From: Solobacterium sp.
GTDB taxonomy: Bacteria; Bacillota_I; Bacilli_A; Erysipelotrichales; Erysipelotrichaceae
Length of the DNA: 7,541 nucleotides
Reading direction: 5' to 3'
Assembly: GCA_017475415.1 (NCBI GenBank)
Contig: JAFVFM010000277.1
Coordinates: 1 to 7,541 of the forward strand
Part shown: piece after piece, positions 1 to 4,837 of the stretch
Layout: each line of letters opens with the position of its first letter
Position numbering within the stretch: position 1 is the stretch's first letter
Translations under genes and position numbers: made by a program
Notes under the pieces: model-generated
Database searches by the model: none
What the model saw: the letters and a program-made list of their open reading frames with translations, nothing else
Told to the model about the DNA's origin: nothing

Positions 1-425
1 GTTGGCTCAGGTGTAGGACGAGGTACATAAGGCTTCATCGCCCTTATTTCATTTATTTCTTTATATAAATCTTGTATATGTTTTTCTTCATTATTTACTT
101 CGATTTGTTTTAATTCAACAGCGAGTCTTTGTGTTTCTACATCATAGGCGAATAATGCATCACCCGCATTTACTTGTTGACCAGGCGTCACAAAAACTTG
201 AGTAACCATTTGTTCACCCGTACGAAAATATTCTTGGGTTTCTCGACTAATAACCATGCCTGAGCTAGTCATATCTTCACCCATCCAGCCATAATTCATA
301 TTCGCTACCGAATGGACTTCTGCAGTCTTATCCTTATCCTTCATATTTTGATAAGTAAATAAACCGCCAATTAATACACCAATAGCTACAACAGCTGCTA
401 CTATACCTTTAATCCATTTTTTCAT
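1..425 (-). CDS. Second membrane-fusion/adaptor protein of an ABC exporter (N-terminal 141 residues, runs off left edge)
   Basis: The frame is open from ATG at 425 to position 1, so the C-terminus is missing. Residues 1-26 give a basic start (MKKWIKG) and one hydrophobic segment (about 7-24), as in a membrane-anchored adaptor with an outside domain. Residues 72-95 (TQVFVTPGQQVNAGDALFAY) look like the first half of a lipoyl/barrel-sandwich hybrid domain. A charged, probably helical stretch follows (about 96-130), then a Pro-rich stretch (PRPTPEP, 135-141). The start overlaps the ATPase stop by one base (TAATG), and AAGGAAG lies about 10 bases upstream, so translational coupling is likely. It resembles the 367-aa adaptor at the other end of the operon, including the MKKW start and the ETQEYFRTG/ESQQIIDYKKSG region before the lipoyl half. 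By family, such proteins link an ABC permease to its substrate or an outer partner. The substrate cannot be told. Confidence 0.8.
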   Translation of the reverse strand, partial: MKKWIKGIVAAVVAIGVLIGGLFTYQNMKDKDKTAEVHSVANMNYGWMGEDMTSSGMVISRETQEYFRTGEQMVTQVFVTPGQQVNAGDALFAYDVETQRLAVELKQIEVNNEEKHIQDLYKEINEIRAMKPYVPRPTPEP

Positions 426-1102
426 TAAGCATCACTTCCTTCGCTTAACTCACCATCTACAATTTTCATTACTTTCTTTGCGTATGAAGCAACATTTGCG
501 TCATGGGTAATCATGATGATGGTAACACCTTCTTGATTCAATTGTTCAAATAAAGCCATAACTTGTTTGCCGCTAGCTTGATCTAAAGCACCCGTTGGCT
601 CATCAGCTAATAATATTTTTGGATGATTAATCATTGCTCTAGCAATAGCGACTCTTTGTTTTTGACCACCAGATAATTGATTTGGAAAAAAATCCACACG
701 GTCTTCCAAACCCACTTTAGCTAGAGCTTCCTTCGCCCTACGATTTCTTTCATCTTTTTTTACACCAGCATAAATAAGTGGTAAGGCTACATTATCAATT
801 GCCTTATCCGAAGCTAATAATTGAAAGGTTTGAAATACAAAACCTATCTTATGTAAACGCACATCTGCTAATTGTGTTTCATTTAGTGAAGCAATATCAA
901 TACCATCTAATTCATAACTCCCTGAATTAGGACGATCCAAACAACCAATCACATTCATTAAAGTTGTTTTTCCCGAGCCACTAGGCCCCATAATAGCTAG
1001 GTAATCCCCTTCTTCTACTTGTAAATTCACGTCTTTTAAAGCAGGAACAGTTAAATTACCATGCCCATAATTTTTATTAATATGTTGTAGGTTTAATATC
1101 AT
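425..1102 (-). CDS. ABC transporter ATP-binding protein, MacB/LolD (FtsE-like) type
   Basis: This is a complete 225-residue nucleotide-binding domain, the usual length for a stand-alone MacB/LolD-class ATPase. Visible motifs are Walker A GPSGSGKTT (39-47), the Q-loop Gln91 in FVFQTFQLL, the signature LSGGQKQR (143-150), Walker B ILLADE (163-168) with catalytic Glu168, the D-loop ALD (172-174) and the switch His200 in ITHD. MGPSGSGKTTLMNVIGCLD is typical of this class. It would hydrolyse ATP on the cytoplasmic face to drive a FtsX/MacB-type permease, which is not in the window and probably lies beyond the left edge. The start codon overlaps the preceding adaptor stop (ATGA), with a strong GGAGG seven bases upstream. 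The stop overlaps the next start (TAATG). Macrolide, peptide or lipoprotein export are all possible for the family, and nothing in the sequence decides among them. Confidence 0.95.
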   Translation of the reverse strand: MILNLQHINKNYGHGNLTVPALKDVNLQVEEGDYLAIMGPSGSGKTTLMNVIGCLDRPNSGSYELDGIDIASLNETQLADVRLHKIGFVFQTFQLLASDKAIDNVALPLIYAGVKKDERNRRAKEALAKVGLEDRVDFFPNQLSGGQKQRVAIARAMINHPKILLADEPTGALDQASGKQVMALFEQLNQEGVTIIMITHDANVASYAKKVMKIVDGELSEGSDA

Positions 1103-2202
1103 TCTGTAACCTCCGACATATTCACTGCTTTTAAGCCTTCATGAAAGCCTTCTTCCGGCCAAGCAATCAAATCTTCATCACTCAATCCTGAAGTCACTTC
1201 AATGAGATATAACATATCTTCAACTGCACCAACTTCAACAGTGCGTTTCTTTAAACGGCCATTTTCCGAAACCCATACATATGGTTTTTCTTCATCTTGA
1301 ACAACATAATCCAATGGAAGCCAAATACCTTCTAAATTAGGCATATCCATTTGATCTAATTCTACATAAACATGTTGCCCTAGCATTAATCCATCCGTAT
1401 GTTCTAAAGCCACATAGAAAGGATAAGAAGAAGCCTTTTCTCCTGTTTCCCCATAATAGGCATTATTATTCTGTTGTGCATTTGGTTCACTTTCAATTTT
1501 AGAAATACTTCCCTTCCATGTTTGATTTTCATTTAAGCGAGAGCGTACTAAAACCGGGCTACCCACACCAATTGTGCCAAATAATTGCTCATCAATTTTC
1601 CCTTTAACGCGGAATTCACCCATTTCCATAACTTGTACAATAGGCGCATCCATTCCGTCAGCCGTTCTACCTTCTTCATTAACCGCTTTTACTAAGCCAG
1701 CTATCGTCGCATTAACAACAGAATTTTCCATCTCTGCACGTTTTGCCTCTATTTCAGCAGCCTTCTTTTTGATATCAATTTCTACCATACGTGCTTGAAT
1801 TTGGCTTTGAGGATCATTCATTGTGCGATAAATATTCAATGTATCGTTTAAACCTTCCAAATCCAAAGTTAAACTCGCTATTTCATTTTCAGAATTACTA
1901 ATATCATATTTAAAAAGTGGTGTACCTTCTGCCACTGTATCTCCAACTTTTACATATACTTCTTCAATTTCTCTACTACCTGATTTTTTATAATCAATAA
2001 TCTGTTGCGATTCTACAATCCCTGAAAAACGATTATTTGTATTCGTATAAGTATTCGCTGCATTAATGGTTTTTACAGCAGAAACATAAGCTGCACTACC
2101 GTCATCCCCACCAACTGCTATCCAATTACGATAGATATAATAACCTCCAATTGCTAAGACAATTAGCACAATTGGAAGTATGATTTTTAACCATTTTTTC
2201 AT
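1099..2202 (-). CDS. HlyD/MacA-like efflux adaptor (membrane-fusion) protein, first gene of the ABC export operon
   Basis: This 367-residue protein has one N-terminal membrane anchor (about 5-25) and the rest outside. The order fits the adaptor family: a first lipoyl half (about 81-100, EVYVKVGDTVAEGTPLFKYD), a short charged helical hairpin (about 101-160, rich in Glu, Lys and Ala), a second lipoyl half (about 162-178, VVNATIAGLVKAVNEEG), a beta-barrel (about 190-285) and a membrane-proximal domain (about 290-360). The helical hairpin is short, as expected where no outer-membrane channel needs to be reached. AGAGGA lies about 8-10 bases before the ATG, and a good promoter lies at 2233-2261. 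The gene ends in a four-base overlap with the ATPase start. Role by family: it couples the ABC permease to extracytoplasmic substrate handling. Confidence is high for the family and low for the substrate. Confidence 0.9.
   Translation of the reverse strand: MKKWLKIILPIVLIVLAIGGYYIYRNWIAVGGDDGSAAYVSAVKTINAANTYTNTNNRFSGIVESQQIIDYKKSGSREIEEVYVKVGDTVAEGTPLFKYDISNSENEIASLTLDLEGLNDTLNIYRTMNDPQSQIQARMVEIDIKKKAAEIEAKRAEMENSVVNATIAGLVKAVNEEGRTADGMDAPIVQVMEMGEFRVKGKIDEQLFGTIGVGSPVLVRSRLNENQTWKGSISKIESEPNAQQNNNAYYGETGEKASSYPFYVALEHTDGLMLGQHVYVELDQMDMPNLEGIWLPLDYVVQDEEKPYVWVSENGRLKKRTVEVGAVEDMLYLIEVTSGLSDEDLIAWPEEGFHEGLKAVNMSEVTE
1110..1114 (-). promoter_or_regulatory. Strong ribosome binding site for the ABC ATPase
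   Basis: GGAGG lies within the last codons of the upstream adaptor, seven bases before the ATG at 1102. It fixes this start and, with the ATGA overlap, supports coupled translation of the adaptor and ATPase. Confidence 0.85.
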
Positions 2203-2232
2203 CTTCTTTTCCTCTTACTTCTAAACTACATT

Positions 2233-2261
2233 ATTTTAGCATCGATAAGATGCATCCTCAA
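2233..2261 (-). promoter_or_regulatory. Promoter of the ABC export operon, with a dyad in the spacer
   Basis: On the minus strand, TTGAGG (2256-2261) is followed after 17 bases by TAAAAT (2233-2238), preceded by TGC, giving an extended -10. Transcription would start near 2226, leaving a leader of about 24 bases that contains the AGAGGA ribosome binding site. The spacer contains a perfect inverted repeat, GCATC-N5-GATGC (2239-2253), a possible operator. The promoter lies between the terminator of the lipoprotein gene and the adaptor start, so the operon has its own transcription start. This is predicted from sequence only. Confidence 0.65.
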
Positions 2262-2283
2262 TAAACTAATCAACAAATTAAGA

Positions 2284-2308
2284 ATTAGAAAAAGGGCTTT
2301 TGCCCTAT
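2284..2308 (-). terminator. Rho-independent terminator of the lipoprotein gene
   Basis: On the minus strand, AGGGC-AAAA-GCCCT (2293-2306) forms a five-pair, GC-rich stem with a four-base loop. It runs directly into a five-base T run and further T-rich sequence. It begins a few bases after the lipoprotein stop codon at 2310-2312. Confidence 0.85.
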
Positions 2309-2309
2309 T

Positions 2310-3608
2310 CTAGTTCGCTATATAGTTTACCCATTCATGATTATAATCGCCTATCCAATAACGATCTGTAATGCGATACCATGTCATACCACTATTTTCT
2401 TGTATTTCATATACTTTATAGCGTGCCCCCATATAACTGTTACCGTGATATGTATATTCAGGAGAAGGTCCTGTTCTTAAAGTCAGTTCGGTAACTAATA
2501 CCTCTGCTGTACCAATAGGCTCTTCTTCAGGATTTGCGTAATATGCAGATTGAATATTAATTTGTTCACCAGCTTCGCGTGTCTTTTTAAAATCAATAAT
2601 TCCATATTGATTATAAGCTCGCACATAAGCTTTACCTTCATATAACTCTGTAGCTGTATCAAAGATAAAGTCACTCGCTTCATTTCCTGCTTCATCAATA
2701 TAGCCCCACTTGCCATATTTCTTCACTGGACAAAATCCATTAGAGAAATAGCCTACATCTTGATATACTAAACCAATTTGTTGGGCTGTTGAAGCACGTA
2801 TCAAAGCTTTATCTGTATTTGTGCCTACTGCATAGAAATCATTAATAAAGCTGCCTTCTATATAATTGCCAAATAATGTAACTACCCCACCTAAGGAATT
2901 TCCGCCTGCATCTACTAATTCATATCCTGTAACCTTGTGTGAAGCATCTACTACAGGAATAATACTTCTTTTTTCAAAGCCACCATTATAGGCTTCAAAA
3001 GTGGCTGTTCCATCATTCTTCGGACTAGCAACGCCAATTACACCATCTTTCTTAGCGACAAATGGCATTTCTTTTCCTTTTCCATAAGGATCATAATCAT
3101 ATTGTTCATACGGTACATCCGTAACAGAAATATAATCCTTATCCATAATAAAAGCTGTACGATTAGCTGTATGCGAAGAACCATAACCAAAAGTACCTAG
3201 GCTATTATTCTTTACTTTTATCGCTGTTAAGCCACTGGCAAATGGGGCTGAGTGTACACTAACCGTAATTGGATAAACCATTTCTGCATCATAATTATAA
3301 ATACCATGATTACCATCTTTGGCTACAATAATTGCGTTTGTATCATAACCATAATCATGCCACTCTTGTGGGTAGCCTATCTTTTCAATATCTAATAAAG
3401 CTGCCGTATTACCTACAATGATTTCTTTTTTATCAAATGGCTTCATGATTTTAATGCCATCAATATCAATTCCAGGTTCTACTGCCCATATACTAAAGAC
3501 TTCTGGCGTAGGCTCAGGTGTAGCTTCTACTACCTCATCTTCTTTATTTTCTAAAATATCACATGCGACTAAGGTCATCGCTAATAATATTAACAATAAC
3601 TTTTTCAT
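2310..3608 (-). CDS. Surface lipoprotein with WG-type repeats and a C-terminal SH3-like domain
   Basis: This is a 432-residue protein. MKKLLLILLAMTLVAC is a lipoprotein signal with lipobox LVAC, so Cys16 would be lipidated and the protein held on the outer face of the membrane. An acidic, Pro-rich linker follows (about 20-37, ATPEPTPE). The middle shows degenerate WG/KWG-like repeats: GNHGIYNYD (99-107), KDGVIGVAS (187-195) and the clearest, YGKWGYIDEAGNE (298-310), followed by QYGIIDF (334-340). Residues about 368-430 match a bacterial SH3-like fold (LTLRTGPSPEY, then Gly-rich turns, WYRI, WIG and EWV). Such domains often bind cell wall or peptides. GAGGG lies 6-10 bases before the start. 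The gene has its own promoter and terminator, so it is probably monocistronic. The function is unknown; wall binding or protein-protein contact is inferred from the domains. Confidence 0.85.
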   Translation of the reverse strand: MKKLLLILLAMTLVACDILENKEDEVVEATPEPTPEVFSIWAVEPGIDIDGIKIMKPFDKKEIIVGNTAALLDIEKIGYPQEWHDYGYDTNAIIVAKDGNHGIYNYDAEMVYPITVSVHSAPFASGLTAIKVKNNSLGTFGYGSSHTANRTAFIMDKDYISVTDVPYEQYDYDPYGKGKEMPFVAKKDGVIGVASPKNDGTATFEAYNGGFEKRSIIPVVDASHKVTGYELVDAGGNSLGGVVTLFGNYIEGSFINDFYAVGTNTDKALIRASTAQQIGLVYQDVGYFSNGFCPVKKYGKWGYIDEAGNEASDFIFDTATELYEGKAYVRAYNQYGIIDFKKTREAGEQINIQSAYYANPEEEPIGTAEVLVTELTLRTGPSPEYTYHGNSYMGARYKVYEIQENSGMTWYRITDRYWIGDYNHEWVNYIAN

Positions 3609-3634
3609 TTCTTTTCCCTCTATACTTGATATAG

Positions 3635-3643
3635 TTTAGCATA
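3635..3643 (-). promoter_or_regulatory. Extended -10 of the lipoprotein gene promoter
   Basis: The minus strand reads TGC followed by TAAACT, an extended -10 element, 27 bases before the ATG at 3608. A weak -35 (GTTCAC or TTCACT, 15-16 bases upstream) falls in the downstream arm of the preceding terminator hairpin. The leader would be about 20 bases with an AGAGGG ribosome binding site. The -35 is poor, so the call rests on the -10. Confidence 0.5.
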
Positions 3644-3647
3644 GATT

Positions 3648-3670
3648 AAAAAAAGTGAACATCGTTCACT
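3648..3670 (-). terminator. Rho-independent terminator of the sepF unit
   Basis: On the minus strand, AGTGAAC-GAT-GTTCACT (3654-3670) is a seven-pair stem with a three-base loop, followed by seven T (3648-3654, one shared with the stem). The first bases of the stem overlap the TAG stop of the 75-aa gene (3669-3671). The T run continues into the lipoprotein promoter. The perfect dyad could also serve as an operator for that promoter. Confidence 0.75.
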
Positions 3671-3896
3671 AATTTTCAACTTCAATATTCGCACTACGCA
3701 AATTCGATAACATATCTCCTACATTCCCAGAAGCCTTTTCACAAAGAAGCAAGATGATTTTCTTTTCTAAAAGATTACATTTACGAAAGTATTGAATAAG
3801 TTTCTTTTCTTCCGCACTTAGACGTATCGTATTGGTTGTCTTTTTCTTCTTTGCGTCTGTTTTCTTTTTTTTCGTAGCTTTCGTTACTTCACTCAT
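3669..3896 (-). CDS. Small Lys-rich protein of unknown function (75 aa), last gene of the sepF unit
   Basis: I do not recognise this protein. Residues 6-22 are a low-complexity basic stretch with two Lys runs (KKKK at 9-12 and 16-19). Residues 26-56 (LSAEEKKLIQYFRKCNLLEKKIILLLCEKAS) look like two amphipathic helices and resemble the C-terminal tail often found after the DNA-binding part of XRE-type regulators. There is no visible helix-turn-helix, so this is only a likeness. There is no signal peptide or membrane segment, so it is probably cytoplasmic. Start choice: AGGGGTG lies six bases before the ATG at 3896 and overlaps the upstream stop codon TAG. With nine bases between the genes, co-translation with the 167-aa gene is likely. 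The basic stretch could bind nucleic acid or acidic lipid (inference). Confidence 0.75.
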   Translation of the reverse strand: MSEVTKATKKKKTDAKKKKTTNTIRLSAEEKKLIQYFRKCNLLEKKIILLLCEKASGNVGDMLSNLRSANIEVEN

Positions 3897-3905
3897 ATTT
3901 CACCC

Positions 3906-4409
3906 CTAAAAGCCAAAATATAAAATTGGGAAGCTAAATATAGTAATTAGGCATTGATCTGATATATCCGCCATGCATTCTACTGTATAAATCGGTTTAT
4001 ATTCATAATCTTTTTTTAATAAATCTTGATTATATTTATATTTACTAATCATCGCTAGAGTAACGTCTTCCTTACGGAAACAGAAGGTTTCATTATCCAT
4101 GCGTTCAATATTAATCACTTCATCATTTGGATAATATACAGAATAGGATTCATCACTATTCCAAAAGATTTCCCCAAAGATAATATCGTGTTTTTGGTAT
4201 TCAATTACCCTCTTGGTTACACCAGGAATCAGGGTTTGTTCAAGATCATAATGTGAGATTAAATCTATATTTGTGGAATGGATATAGGCAGGTGTAGACT
4301 TCCCTTTTTCTAAATATACCGACAATAAACAAGTATTCCCTTCAAAAACATCGCATTCTACACGATCTTTTCTTGAACTTTTATAAATTGTGTATTCCTT
4401 TTTGTTCAT
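3906..4409 (-). CDS. Uncharacterised 167-aa protein, possible tubby/LURP-one-like fold
   Basis: There is no signal peptide. The N-terminal part (5-115) alternates short hydrophobic strands with turns: YTIYKSS, ECDVFEGNTCLLSVYLEK, KRVIEYQKHDIIFGEIFW and YSVYYP. The C-terminus is strand-like (139-146, PIYTVECM) followed by a very hydrophobic segment (149-167, ending in FSFPILYFGF). A strand-rich barrel closed around a central hydrophobic C-terminal helix is the pattern of tubby/LURP-one-like proteins, but the match is by eye and weak. A membrane-associated tail is the alternative. It starts two bases after the sepF stop, with AGGAGA inside the sepF end, so it is almost certainly co-expressed with sepF. 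It may work at the membrane or division site (inference from context only). Confidence 0.8.
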   Translation of the reverse strand: MNKKEYTIYKSSRKDRVECDVFEGNTCLLSVYLEKGKSTPAYIHSTNIDLISHYDLEQTLIPGVTKRVIEYQKHDIIFGEIFWNSDESYSVYYPNDEVINIERMDNETFCFRKEDVTLAMISKYKYNQDLLKKDYEYKPIYTVECMADISDQCLITIFSFPILYFGF

Positions 4410-4411
4410 GA

Positions 4412-4735
4412 CTATTCTCCTGTTGTGAGGTTATATAAATCACCTTCATGAGGTACACAAACAATCAAACCATGAGAAACTTTTTCTATGCGTCCATCCA
4501 AGGAATAACAAACTCCGGTTAAAAAGTCGATTGTTCGTTGCGAATAATCCTTTGGCATATTATGTAAATTCACTAAAATAGATATATTATTCTTTAAATC
4601 TTCTGCCATGGCATTAGAAGAATCGAATTCCTTTGGCTCATATAAACGAATCCATAAGCCATTATTTCTATTTACCTTTTTTGGCTCATCATAAATGATT
4701 TCTTCTTCTGTTTGGAATATCTTTTTAAAGTCCAT
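4412..4735 (-). CDS. sepF: Cell division protein SepF (short form)
   Basis: The core from about residue 26 to 98 carries the SepF pattern: LYEPKEFDSSNAMAEDLKNN (31-50), a central strand ISILVNL (51-57), IDFLTGVCYSLDGRIEKV (69-86) and the closing strand GLIVCVP (89-95). SepF forms dimers and arcs, binds the FtsZ C-terminus and anchors the Z ring to the membrane. At 107 residues it is shorter than the roughly 150 of Bacillus SepF, because the acidic linker is only about 15-20 residues and the C-terminus stops soon after the core. MDFKKIF can act as the short membrane-binding start, but it is brief. GGGAG lies six bases before the ATG. It heads a three-gene unit. The usual neighbours (yggS, ylmG, divIVA) are not seen here. 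Confidence 0.9.
   Translation of the reverse strand: MDFKKIFQTEEEIIYDEPKKVNRNNGLWIRLYEPKEFDSSNAMAEDLKNNISILVNLHNMPKDYSQRTIDFLTGVCYSLDGRIEKVSHGLIVCVPHEGDLYNLTTGE
4416..4421 (-). promoter_or_regulatory. Ribosome binding site of the 167-aa gene, inside the sepF end
   Basis: AGGAGA on the minus strand lies six bases before the ATG at 4409 and within the last codons of sepF. With only two bases between stop and start, it supports coupled translation. Confidence 0.8.
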
Positions 4736-4757
4736 ATCTGCTCCCTACCTTTTCCCT

Positions 4758-4766
4758 ATTTTATCA
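4758..4766 (-). promoter_or_regulatory. Extended -10 of the sepF promoter
   Basis: The minus strand reads TGA followed by TAAAAT, 22 bases before the ATG at 4735. The start of transcription would be near 4751, giving a leader of about 16 bases that includes the GGGAG ribosome binding site. No good -35 is found at the usual distance, in keeping with an extended -10 promoter. This promoter is divergent from the MATE promoter about 60 bases away. Confidence 0.5.
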
Positions 4767-4817
4767 CACATACCTACTCCCTGCATGAGTATTTCTATTA
4801 AGCTCTTATTTTTCTTA

Positions 4818-4826
4818 TGTTATACT
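4818..4826 (+). promoter_or_regulatory. Extended -10 of the MATE transporter promoter
   Basis: TGT followed by TATACT lies 11 bases before the ATG at 4838. A weak -35 (TTAAGC) lies about 17 bases upstream. Transcription would begin around 4831-4834, so the mRNA would be leaderless or have only a few leader bases. This is consistent with the lack of a ribosome binding site before this gene. Confidence 0.55.
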
Positions 4827-4837
4827 AGGCATTACTT

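Noticed and set aside
4..16. 13-base identical stretch shared with 3511-3523
   Set aside because: Both encode TPEP-type linker residues. Low-complexity Pro-rich coding explains the match without a mobile or regulatory repeat.
1574..1798. Open frame of 74 codons on the plus strand
   Set aside because: It lies wholly inside the adaptor gene on the other strand, has no ribosome binding site, and its Ser/Ile/Ala-rich translation looks like antisense of coding sequence.
2239..2253. MerR-type operator in the ABC promoter
   Set aside because: MerR-type promoters usually have a 19-20 base spacer, but here it is 17. The dyad is kept as a finding without naming a regulator family.
2495..2716. Second minus-strand frame of 73 codons inside the lipoprotein gene
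   Set aside because: It is out of frame with the lipoprotein WG/SH3 domains, has no family likeness and is best explained as a shadow.
3418..3639. Plus-strand frame of 73 codons opposite the lipoprotein start
   Set aside because: It is antisense to the signal peptide and linker of a clear lipoprotein gene and lacks a ribosome binding site.
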